Shown here in pieces: positions 1-8,038 of a stretch of DNA of 8,227 nt (the first letter of the stretch is position 1; every line of letters begins with the position of its first letter). The DNA is taken from positions 1 to 8,227 of the forward strand of contig URRZ01000087.1 in NCBI GenBank assembly GCA_900550385.1. The letters are read 5' to 3'. Source of the DNA: an uncultured Coriobacteriaceae bacterium (lineage in GTDB: Bacteria; Actinomycetota; Coriobacteriia; Coriobacteriales; Eggerthellaceae). Both the position numbers and the translations under genes were made by a program. The notes under the pieces were generated by a model, which saw only the letters and a list, made by a program, of their open reading frames with translations, made no database searches and was not told the DNA's origin.

Positions 1-20
1 AAAGACTGAAAACGCTTAAA

Positions 21-61
21 CGAAAAGCCCGGCGGGAGCACCTTCGTGCTGCCCGTCGGGC
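21..61 (-). terminator. Rho-independent terminator after rplT
   Basis: Read on the minus strand, positions 61-27 form a long GC-rich hairpin. The outer stem is GCCCG/CGGGC, followed by one mismatch, then CGGG/CCCG with one bulged base, then AGCAC/GTGCT closing a four-base GAAG loop. It is followed directly by TTTT (26-23) and more T residues a little further on. It starts 22 nt after the TAA of the full-length rplT frame, so it ends the ppsR-ppdK-rplT transcript. The remaining 20 bases at the window edge hold nothing recognisable. Confidence 0.85.
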
Positions 62-83
62 CATAGAATCAAGAATTCACGAA

Positions 84-437
84 TTACTGATTCTCTTTTG
101 CAACAGCTACGAGCTGAGCAAATGCCTTCTCATCGGAGATGGCGAGGTCAGCCAGCATCTTGCGGTTGACTTCAACGCCAGCCTTCGTCAGGCCGTTGAT
201 GAGCTTGCTGTAGGAGATACCGTTCGTACGTGCAGCAGCATTGATACGAGCGATCTAGAGGCGACGGAAGTTGCCCTTCTTCGCACGGCGGTCACGACGC
301 GCGTAGTAGAGCGCCTTCATGACGGTCTCGTTTGCTTTCTTGAACTGTTTGCTCTTGGAACCCTTGTAGCCCTTTGCGAGCTTCAGGATCTTCTTATGAC
401 GTCTATGTGCAGTCACGCCGACTTTTACTCTTGGCAT
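84..437 (-). CDS. rplT: 50S ribosomal protein L20, frame interrupted by an in-frame amber codon at residue 61
   Basis: L20 binds 23S rRNA early in large-subunit assembly and in several bacteria represses its own mRNA. The frame from ATG at 437 to TAA at 84-86 is 117 codons, the normal L20 length. The N-terminal half (MPRVKVGVTAHRRHKKILKL, then KGYKGSKSKQFKKANETVMK and RRDRRAKKGNFRRL) is the basic rRNA-binding extension. Codon 61 (255-257) is TAG where the family has Trp. The frame continues as IARINAAARTNGISYSKLIN, GLTKAGVEVNRKMLADLAIS and a tail ending AKENQ, which is the normal C-terminal globular domain. Termination at the TAG would leave only a 60-residue N-terminal peptide. A strong GAGGAGGA site nine bases upstream supports the start. 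Local GC is about 53-55% in sampled lines, lower than ppdK, as can occur in highly expressed ribosomal genes. It follows ppdK by 20 nt; infC and rpmI, the usual partners, are not upstream. Identity is certain; whether the product is full length is not. Confidence 0.93.
255..257 (-). other. In-frame TAG (amber) in place of the conserved Trp codon of L20
   Basis: The minus strand reads CGC CTC TAG ATC GCT CGT, that is R-L-stop-I-A-R. In L20 proteins such as that of E. coli the same motif is LWIARINAA, with Trp at this place. TGG to TAG needs a single transition. Reading frame and homology are unbroken on both sides, so there is no frameshift or deletion. Confidence 0.93.
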
Positions 438-446
438 GTTCTAACG

Positions 447-454
447 TCCTCCTC
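447..454 (-). promoter_or_regulatory. Ribosome binding site of rplT
   Basis: GAGGAGGA on the minus strand, nine bases before the ATG at 437. It is a near-perfect anti-16S match, begins three bases after the ppdK TAA, and sets the rplT start. So strong a site suggests that the mRNA is, or recently was, heavily translated despite the amber codon. Confidence 0.8.
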
Positions 455-457
455 TAA

Positions 458-3214
<2,757 letters not shown>

Positions 3215-3219
3215 ATTTT

Positions 3220-3225
3220 CTCCTT
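3220..3225 (-). promoter_or_regulatory. Ribosome binding site of ppdK (decides between two adjacent GTG starts)
   Basis: AAGGAG on the minus strand. It is 5 bases before the first in-frame GTG (3214) and 8 before the second (3211). The latter spacing is nearer the optimum, so the mature protein may begin at codon 2. The nearby ATG at 3216 is out of frame and runs into TGA after one codon. Confidence 0.65.
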
Positions 3226-3272
3226 AAAACGCGACTGCCCTGCGCCCGCCGAGCGACCAGCCCGTTGGGCAT

Positions 3273-4160
3273 TTATTGCATTACGCCTGATGACGGATGC
3301 ACGCGCACATAGTAACGCAAAATCTCCTGAGCGGTTTCCTCAAGGGCCTTATTTTCGGTGTGCACCACGATGCAGCCCAGTTTGCGCATGAGCGCGCGGG
3401 CGCGTTCGAGATCCTGGTAGACGTATTCGGGATCGGCGTAGGTCGAGGCGACGCCGGTGGCGTTGCCCAAGCGGCGGCGGCGGATGCCCACCAGCACGTC
3501 GGGCGTCGTCATGAGACCGAACAGGCGCGTCCGATCGACGTCGTACACCTCGCGCGGCGGCTCGGTGGAGGGGTCCAGCGGGATGTTGGCGACCTTGTAG
3601 CCCTGCTGGGAAAGGTAGATGGACACCGGCGTCTTCGAGGAGCGGGAGACGCCCAGAAGCACGATGTCGGCGCGGGTGAGGTCCTGCGGGTTGCGCCCGT
3701 CGTCGTGGGCGATGGTGAACTCCAGCGCCTCGACGCGCTGGAAGTAGTGGCTGTCGACCGTGTGGAGGCTTCCGGGAAGCCCCGCCGGGCAGCGGCCGGA
3801 CAGCTCCGATATCGCCTCGACCGCATCGGTCATCAGATCCACGATGAACAGGTCGTCGTCATCTTGGGCGTATTCGATGAGGAGGTTTCGCAGCTTGCGG
3901 TCCACCAACGTGAAGAACACCAGCAGACGGGAATCGCCGGTGCGCTCGAACTGGACCGCCTTGTGCATGTCGATGAAGGCCTTGATGTCGGCGAAGCGCT
4001 TGGCCTTGGACATGACCTCCAGCCTCGGGTTTGTCTCGCCGAACTGCGCCGCGGCCGCACGGGCGACGGCCTGCGCCGTCACGCCGACCGAGTCGCTGAT
4101 CACGTAGATGGTGGGAAGCGGGTTGGTGATGCTCTCCCCCGCCTGCAGGTCCTGATCCAT
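3273..4160 (-). CDS. ppsR: Pyruvate, phosphate dikinase regulatory protein (DUF299, bifunctional kinase/phosphorylase)
   Basis: Members of this family (PDRP/PpsR) switch PPDK or PEP synthase off by ADP-dependent phosphorylation of the Thr two residues before the catalytic His, and on again by Pi-dependent dephosphorylation giving PPi. The product has 295 residues, slightly longer than the usual 270-280 because of about 15 extra N-terminal residues. The family N-terminus is visible as IYVISDSVGVTAQAV (18-32). The P-loop-like motif GVSRSSKT (170-177) is followed by PVSIYLSQQGYKVANIPL (178-195). LFGLMTTPD (213-221) and the C-terminal helical part with YVYQDLERARALMRKLG (246-262) also fit. The ATG at 4160 is preceded by AAGGAGAAGG and lies just downstream of a TATAAT box. 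Adjacency to ppdK strongly implies that PPDK is its target, with Thr477 as the predicted site. PEP synthase is the alternative target elsewhere in the family, but none is seen here. Confidence 0.93.
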   Translation of the reverse strand: MDQDLQAGESITNPLPTIYVISDSVGVTAQAVARAAAAQFGETNPRLEVMSKAKRFADIKAFIDMHKAVQFERTGDSRLLVFFTLVDRKLRNLLIEYAQDDDDLFIVDLMTDAVEAISELSGRCPAGLPGSLHTVDSHYFQRVEALEFTIAHDDGRNPQDLTRADIVLLGVSRSSKTPVSIYLSQQGYKVANIPLDPSTEPPREVYDVDRTRLFGLMTTPDVLVGIRRRRLGNATGVASTYADPEYVYQDLERARALMRKLGCIVVHTENKALEETAQEILRYYVRVHPSSGVMQ

Positions 4161-4195
4161 GGGCTTACCCTTCTCCTTTTTCCAACATGGGAGGA

Positions 4196-4224
4196 ATTAT
4201 AGGCTGTAAGCGGTTTCGGCGGTA
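4196..4224 (-). promoter_or_regulatory. Candidate sigma-70-type promoter of ppsR-ppdK-rplT
   Basis: The minus strand has a perfect TATAAT (4201-4196). The position 17 bases upstream (4224-4219) reads TACCGC, a poor -35 element. The predicted start of transcription near 4189 would leave a leader of about 28 nt containing the AAGGAGAAGG ribosome binding site. It lies downstream of the hairpins that follow glyS, as expected for a new transcription unit. The weak -35 suggests activator dependence or modest strength. Confidence 0.55.
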
Positions 4225-4253
4225 GTGAGGTGCGGAGATGGGAAAGTCAGCGA

Positions 4254-4353
4254 GCGCGGTTCTGGCGGGTGCAGATGACGTGAAAGCCCGCTGCGATTGG
4301 ACTTCGGTCCATCGCAGCGGGCTTGAACGTCAGCTGCGCCGCCAGAACCGCGC
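4254..4353. repeat. 100-nt imperfect palindrome between glyS and ppsR
   Basis: The two arms pair over nearly their whole length. The outermost 15 bp (4254-4268 with 4339-4353) are perfect. After one bulged base and a G-T pair come 4 bp, a mismatch and 6 bp (4271-4281 with 4327-4337). Two mismatches precede a perfect 14-bp stem (4284-4297 with 4311-4324), then a bulged T and a 4-bp stem closing a loop that reads TTCG on the plus strand. About 43 base pairs are formed in total. It is much longer than an ordinary terminator, and could be a double-length terminator, a structured 3' UTR, or a copy of a dispersed palindromic repeat. Confidence 0.85.
4284..4324 (-). terminator. Probable terminator of the lepB-glyQ-glyS transcript (core of the palindrome)
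   Basis: The inner stem is 14 bp perfect plus 4 bp around a tetraloop, GC-rich, and on the minus strand ends GCGGGCTTTCACG. The T run is only three bases, so termination would rest mainly on the very stable stem. It lies about 74 nt after the glyS stop and before the ppsR promoter. The plus-strand copy has an even more stable C(UUCG)G loop but an even shorter T run. Confidence 0.55.
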
Positions 4354-4366
4354 GCAGCGTCGGCAA

Positions 4367-4394
4367 GTTCCGCCGGTCGGCAGACCGGCGGAAC
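4367..4394 (-). repeat. 12-bp perfect hairpin just after the glyS stop
   Basis: GTTCCGCCGGTC (4367-4378) and GACCGGCGGAAC (4383-4394) are perfect inverted copies with a four-base loop. The hairpin begins three bases after the glyS TAG. On the minus strand it is followed by TTGCCG, not a T tract, so alone it is a poor intrinsic terminator. It may protect the 3' end of the mRNA, or work together with the large palindrome that follows 13 bases later. Confidence 0.75.
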
Positions 4395-4397
4395 CTC

Positions 4398-6476
4398 CTA
4401 TCGCGCCATTTTGCCGAAGTCGGCGACGCCTTGGAAGACGCCGACGAAGCGGTTGAGCAGGCGCAGGCGGTTCTCGCGGAGCTTCTGGTCCTCGTCCATG
4501 ACCATGATGCGCTCGAAGAACAGGTCGACCGGCTTGCGCAGGCCGGCGAGCTCGGCGAGCGCCTCGCGGTAATCGTCGCCTTCCAAAGCGCGAGCGACGC
4601 GGCCCTCGGCCTGGACGACGGCGCAGAACAGCGCGTGCTCCACCTCGTTGATGAGGCCCTCGTCGACGTCGGTGCCGAGCGAGGCGTCGCGCAGGTTGTT
4701 GGCGCGCGCGTAGGCGGTCGCCAGATCGTCGAACGTCTCGGGCGCGTTCTTGCGGGCATCCTCCAAAGCGCGCACGCGGCGCAGGATCTCGGCGGGCTCG
4801 TCCACGCCAACCGCCAGCACGGCGTCGATGGCATCCGCCTCGCAACCGGAATCGCGCAGCATGACGCGGGTGCGCGTGACGAAGAAGTCGGTCACCGCAG
4901 CGCGCACGGCTTCGCGATCGAAGGAGATGCCGTCGGCCTCGAACGAGTCGAGGGCGCAGTCGATGGCGTCCATCAGCGACACGGGAAGCCCGGCCTCTAA
5001 GATGGCGATGATGCCCAAGGCGGCGCGGCGCAGGGCGAACGGGTCGGACGAGCCCGTGGGCCCCTGATCGACCGCGAACAGGCCGCAGATGGTGTCGAGC
5101 TTGTCGGCCATCGCGACGACCTTGCCAACCGCGGATTCCGGCAGCTCGTCGCCGGCGAAGCGCGGGCGATAGTGATCGGCGATCGCCTGGGCCACCTGGG
5201 CGGTCTCGCCCGCAGCGGCCGCATAGTAGCTGCCCATGATGCCCTGGACGCTGGTGAACTCCACCACGGCGCCGGTCACCAGGTCGGCCTTGCACAGGTG
5301 CGCGGCGCGCACGGCGTCAGCGGCATCCTGCGTTGCAAGCCCGGCCTGCGCGGCAAGGTGGCCCGCCAGCTTCTCGATGCGGGCGGTCTTGGCGCGCACG
5401 GTGCCCAGCTGCTCTTGGAACACGACGGCATCCAAGCGCTCGACGTAATCCTCGAGCGGACGGCGCAGATCCTCGTCGTAGAAGAACTTCGCATCGTAGA
5501 GACGGGCCGCCACGACGCGCTGGTTGCCGTCGACGATGTTGGCCTCGAAGGCGGGGTCGCCGTTGGAGGTGATCAGGAACTTGTTGGTGAGCGAGCCATC
5601 AGCGTTGAACAGCGGGAAGTAGCGCTGGTGCATCAGCATCGCGTCGACCGTGATCTCCTTGGGAACCGCCAGGAACAGCTCGTCGAAGGAGCCCACCATG
5701 ACGGTCGGGAACTCGGTGAGGTTGACGACCTCCTCCATCGTCTTGGCGGGAAGCTCGGCCACCAGGCCGGTCTCCTTCTCGATGCGGGCGACCTGCTCGC
5801 GGATGGACGCCTCGCGCTCCGCCTCGCTGGGAACGACCTTGGCGCCGCGCAGCACGTCGATGAGCTGGTCGGCGGACGCGACCTCGTGTGGGCCGGGCGC
5901 CAGGAAGCGATGGCCGCGCGTGGTGCGGCCGGATTCCAGGCCGGCGAACGCCACGGGCACCACCTCGTCGTCCAGCAGCGCCAAAAGCCAGCGGACGGGG
6001 CGGCTGAACTGCTCGCGGCGGCTGCCCCAGCGCTGGGTCTTGGGCCACGGGATGGCCGTGATGAGGTCCGTCAGGATGGCGGGCAGAAGATCCGCCACCG
6101 CCTGCGCGGGATTGCGCTTGACGGCCCACACGTACTCCGTGCCGTTTTCGTCACGACGCTCCAGGTCGGCGGCGTCGACGCCCTTGCCGCGCGCGAAGCC
6201 CAGCGCGGCCTTGGTGGGGTTGCCGTCGGCGTCGAAGGCGATCTTGGCGGACGGGCCGCGGAACTCCTCGACGGACTCCTCGGTCGACTCCGGCAGGCCC
6301 TCAACGACGACGATCAGGCGGCGGGGCGTGGTGAACGTGGAAACCTCGTCGAAGGAGATGCGGGCGTCGGAGAGCGCCCCCTCCATCAAGCCGCCCAGCT
6401 TGGTCGTGGCGGCATGGAGGTCGAACGCGGGCAGCTCCTCGGTGCCGATCTCGAAAGCGAGCGTCTTATTCGCCAT
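4398..6476 (-). CDS. glyS: Glycyl-tRNA synthetase, beta subunit
   Basis: This is the large subunit of the alpha2-beta2 bacterial GlyRS, which charges tRNA-Gly in the cytoplasm; the beta chain mainly recognises the tRNA. At 692 residues it has the usual length. Visible family motifs are LAFEIGTEELPA (6-17), the FTTPRRL segment (48-54), SRPVRWLLALLDDEVVP (158-174), RGHRF (187-191), MHQRYFPLFNADG (282-294), the KADLVTGAVVEFTSVQGIMG region (396-415) and the HD-like part ending PTGSSDPFALRRAALGI (473-489). The C-terminal helical DALR-type anticodon-binding domain includes VDLFFERIMVMDEDQKLREN (650-669). The start ATG at 6476 has AAGGAGG six bases upstream and overlaps the last 11 nt of glyQ, so the two are translationally coupled. 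The gene ends with TAG at 4398-4400, the only amber stop among the intact genes here, at the normal family C-terminus. The frame after the TAG stays open for 67 codons, probably by chance in GC-rich DNA. Confidence 0.97.
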   Translation of the reverse strand: MANKTLAFEIGTEELPAFDLHAATTKLGGLMEGALSDARISFDEVSTFTTPRRLIVVVEGLPESTEESVEEFRGPSAKIAFDADGNPTKAALGFARGKGVDAADLERRDENGTEYVWAVKRNPAQAVADLLPAILTDLITAIPWPKTQRWGSRREQFSRPVRWLLALLDDEVVPVAFAGLESGRTTRGHRFLAPGPHEVASADQLIDVLRGAKVVPSEAEREASIREQVARIEKETGLVAELPAKTMEEVVNLTEFPTVMVGSFDELFLAVPKEITVDAMLMHQRYFPLFNADGSLTNKFLITSNGDPAFEANIVDGNQRVVAARLYDAKFFYDEDLRRPLEDYVERLDAVVFQEQLGTVRAKTARIEKLAGHLAAQAGLATQDAADAVRAAHLCKADLVTGAVVEFTSVQGIMGSYYAAAAGETAQVAQAIADHYRPRFAGDELPESAVGKVVAMADKLDTICGLFAVDQGPTGSSDPFALRRAALGIIAILEAGLPVSLMDAIDCALDSFEADGISFDREAVRAAVTDFFVTRTRVMLRDSGCEADAIDAVLAVGVDEPAEILRRVRALEDARKNAPETFDDLATAYARANNLRDASLGTDVDEGLINEVEHALFCAVVQAEGRVARALEGDDYREALAELAGLRKPVDLFFERIMVMDEDQKLRENRLRLLNRFVGVFQGVADFGKMAR

Positions 6477-7425
6477 CGTCGGCCTCCTTCCCTTCCTCGG
6501 AAGCGGGCGCGGCGTCGCGCTGGTAGCCGGTTGCCCCCTCGGCGGCGACCGTCTCCAGGTAGCTGGCGCAGCACGCCTTGGCGATGGTGCGCACGCGCAG
6601 GATGTAGCCCATGCGCTCGGTGGCGGAGATCACGCCGCGCGCATCCAGCAGGTTGAACGCGTGGCTGCACTTCAGAACGTAGTCGTAGGCGGGCAGCGGC
6701 AGCCCGGCGGCCAGCACGCGGTTGCACTCCGCCTCGTAGCGATCGAACTCCCCGAACAGCAGCTCGGTGTCGGCCACCTCGAAATTGTAGGCACTGAACT
6801 CGCGCTCGTTCTCCAGGAACACGTCGCCGTAGGTGAACACGGTGCCGTCGGCCCCGCGGCTCCACACGATGTCGTAGACGGAGTCGACGCCCTGGATGTA
6901 CATCGTCAGGCGCTCCAAGCCGTAGGTGATCTCGGCGGGCACCGGATCGCATTCGAAGCCGCCCACCTGCTGGAAGTAGGTGAACTGCGTCACCTCCATG
7001 CCGTCGATCCAGACCTCCCAGCCCAGGCCCCAGGCACCCAGCGTCGGGCTCTCCCAGTCGTCCTCGACGAAGCGCACGTCATGCTGCTCCACATCGATGC
7101 CGATGGCGCGCAGGCTTTCCAGGTACAGATCCTGCACGTTGTCCGGGGAGGGCTTCAGCAGCACCTGGAACTGGTAGTAGTGCTGCATGCGGTTCGGGTT
7201 TTCGCCATAGCGGCCGTCAGCCGGTCGGCGGCACGGCTGCACATAGCACGAACGCCAGGCGTCGGGGCCCAGCGAGCGCAGCGTGGTGGCCGTGTGGAAC
7301 GTGCCCGCGCCTACTTCGTTGTCGTAAGGTTGCATAACAACGCAGCCGTTGTCTGCCCAGTAGCGCTGCAGTCGCAGGATGATCTCCTGGAACGTGGGCG
7401 CCTCGGGCCTGGGAGCTTTGCTCAT
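6466..7425 (-). CDS. glyQ: Glycyl-tRNA synthetase, alpha subunit
   Basis: This is the catalytic class II subunit of the alpha2-beta2 GlyRS, making glycyl-adenylate and transferring glycine to tRNA-Gly together with GlyS. The length of 319 residues is normal, with a short acidic Ala/Glu-rich tail (about 300-319) beyond the core. Clear signatures are TFQEIILRLQRYWADNGCVV (11-30), MQPYDNEVGAGTFHTAT (31-47), motif 2 CYVQPCRRPADGRYGENPNR (60-79), QHYYQFQVLLKPSP (81-94), WEVWIDGMEVTQFTYFQQVG (136-155) and motif 3 GLERLTMYIQG (169-179). The ATG at 7425 immediately follows the lepB TAA with no base between. Its ribosome binding site AGGAG (7438-7434) lies inside the lepB 3' end, and its own stop lies within glyS. 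The GC content is high (about 73% in two sampled lines), unlike the abutting lepB. No T-box leader is visible, because no untranslated leader exists here. Confidence 0.97.
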   Translation of the reverse strand: MSKAPRPEAPTFQEIILRLQRYWADNGCVVMQPYDNEVGAGTFHTATTLRSLGPDAWRSCYVQPCRRPADGRYGENPNRMQHYYQFQVLLKPSPDNVQDLYLESLRAIGIDVEQHDVRFVEDDWESPTLGAWGLGWEVWIDGMEVTQFTYFQQVGGFECDPVPAEITYGLERLTMYIQGVDSVYDIVWSRGADGTVFTYGDVFLENEREFSAYNFEVADTELLFGEFDRYEAECNRVLAAGLPLPAYDYVLKCSHAFNLLDARGVISATERMGYILRVRTIAKACCASYLETVAAEGATGYQRDAAPASEEGKEADDGE

Positions 7426-7992
7426 TTACAGCACTCCTATATGGTTGAGGGGCCAATAGATCGCGACAGCGCGGCCGGTGACGGTTTTGCTGTCGATGGG
7501 TCCGAAATAACGGGAATCCGCAGAATCGGTTCGATTATCTCCCATTACCCAAAGATAGCCTTCGGGAATGGTATAGGGATAGCTTATAGAAACATTCGCC
7601 GCAGTTTTCAGCGGCTCGGAGGGCTTGCCTTCGGTATAGGGCTCGTTTTGCGCCACGCCGTCGATATACACGGTACCATCGATGAGGTCGACCGTTTGGC
7701 CGCCCGTGGCAATAACGCGCTTGATAAGCGTGCGACCCGCAATTTCAGGGTCTTCGAACGTCACGATGTCGCCGGCCTGCGGCTCGTGCGTGTAATAGGT
7801 GATTTTCTCGGACCACACGTTGTCGCCCACTTCAATGGTGTCTTCCATAGAGCCCGAGGGAATCGTGTACGGGCATACCACGAAGTTTTGGAGCAGCCAC
7901 ACCAGACCGATTACAAAAACGATGTAGAACACCCACGAGAGCGCTTTGCGCAAACCCCCACCGGCGCTTGAGCCATGCTGGCCATAAGCCAT
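7426..7992 (-). CDS. lepB: Signal peptidase I (S26 family)
   Basis: This membrane-bound serine protease with a Ser/Lys dyad cuts signal peptides from secreted proteins at the outer face of the cytoplasmic membrane. At 188 residues it is of the short Gram-positive type. A cytoplasmic N-terminus (1-17) is followed by a single membrane segment (about 18-38, ALSWVFYIVFVIGLVWLLQN). Catalytic Ser48 lies in PSGSM (45-49), and the general base Lys91 in TLIKRVIATGG (88-98). The conserved MGDNRTDSADSRYFG box (150-164) is complete. The start ATG at 7992 has AGAGGA about ten bases upstream. It lies 35 nt after trmD, an order known from rpsP-rimM-trmD clusters, and abuts glyQ. Sampled lines have about 47-58% GC, against 65% or more in glyQ/glyS, and AAA, CAA, TTG and GTA codons are used freely. 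The enzyme identity is secure. Confidence 0.96.
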   Translation of the reverse strand: MAYGQHGSSAGGGLRKALSWVFYIVFVIGLVWLLQNFVVCPYTIPSGSMEDTIEVGDNVWSEKITYYTHEPQAGDIVTFEDPEIAGRTLIKRVIATGGQTVDLIDGTVYIDGVAQNEPYTEGKPSEPLKTAANVSISYPYTIPEGYLWVMGDNRTDSADSRYFGPIDSKTVTGRAVAIYWPLNHIGVL

Positions 7993-8002
7993 GAAACGTG
8001 CA

Positions 8003-8008
8003 TCCTCT
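8003..8008 (-). promoter_or_regulatory. Ribosome binding site of lepB
   Basis: AGAGGA on the minus strand, ten bases before the ATG at 7992. It sits immediately after the T-rich end of the hairpin at 8017-8038, so folding or termination at that hairpin directly affects the lepB leader. Confidence 0.65.
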
Positions 8009-8010
8009 CA

Positions 8011-8038
8011 AATAAAAAGGCGCCCCGTTAGGCGCCTT
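8011..8038 (-). terminator. Terminator-like hairpin that contains the trmD stop codon
   Basis: On the minus strand AAGGCGCC (8038-8031) and GGCGCCTT (8024-8017) form a perfect 8-bp stem with a six-base loop, followed by TTTTT-A-TT. The 5' arm encodes the last trmD codons, and the TAA stop lies in the loop. This has the form of an intrinsic terminator, yet only 18 nt separate it from the lepB ATG. It therefore either separates trmD from lepB partially (attenuation) or is opened when ribosomes reach the trmD stop. Confidence 0.7.

Noticed and set aside
255..257. Genome-wide reassignment of TAG, or pyrrolysine at this codon
   Set aside because: glyS ends with TAG at its normal family C-terminus, so TAG acts as a stop here, and the residue expected at the L20 position is Trp, not a lysine analogue. 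One amber codon is not enough evidence for recoding.
255..437. A complete 60-residue protein as the intended product
   Set aside because: The sequence matches only the N-terminal half of L20, and the missing half follows in the same frame, so it is an interrupted L20 gene and not a distinct small protein.
3260..3270. Small GCCC-GTT-GGGC hairpin between ppsR and ppdK
   Set aside because: A 4-bp stem with no T tract is too weak to be a terminator; the two genes are probably cotranscribed.
3297..4202. A 301-codon plus-strand frame antisense to ppsR
   Set aside because: It is a shadow of the clear DUF299 gene, with no motif and no ribosome binding site of note.
4161..4397. T-box or other riboswitch in the glyS-ppsR intergenic region
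   Set aside because: The region lies downstream, not upstream, of the glyQS genes, and I see no T-box sequence or known aptamer core; only the hairpins and the TATAAT box are supported.
4238..4456. Small plus-strand frame crossing the palindrome
   Set aside because: Its Arg-rich translation follows from the GC-rich inverted repeats; it runs into glyS antisense and shows no homology I recognise.
5172..7971. Very long plus-strand frames (5172-6656 and 5650-7971) antisense to glyS, glyQ and lepB
   Set aside because: They lie opposite three conserved genes, are compositionally biased and have no recognisable motif; they are typical shadow frames of high-GC DNA.
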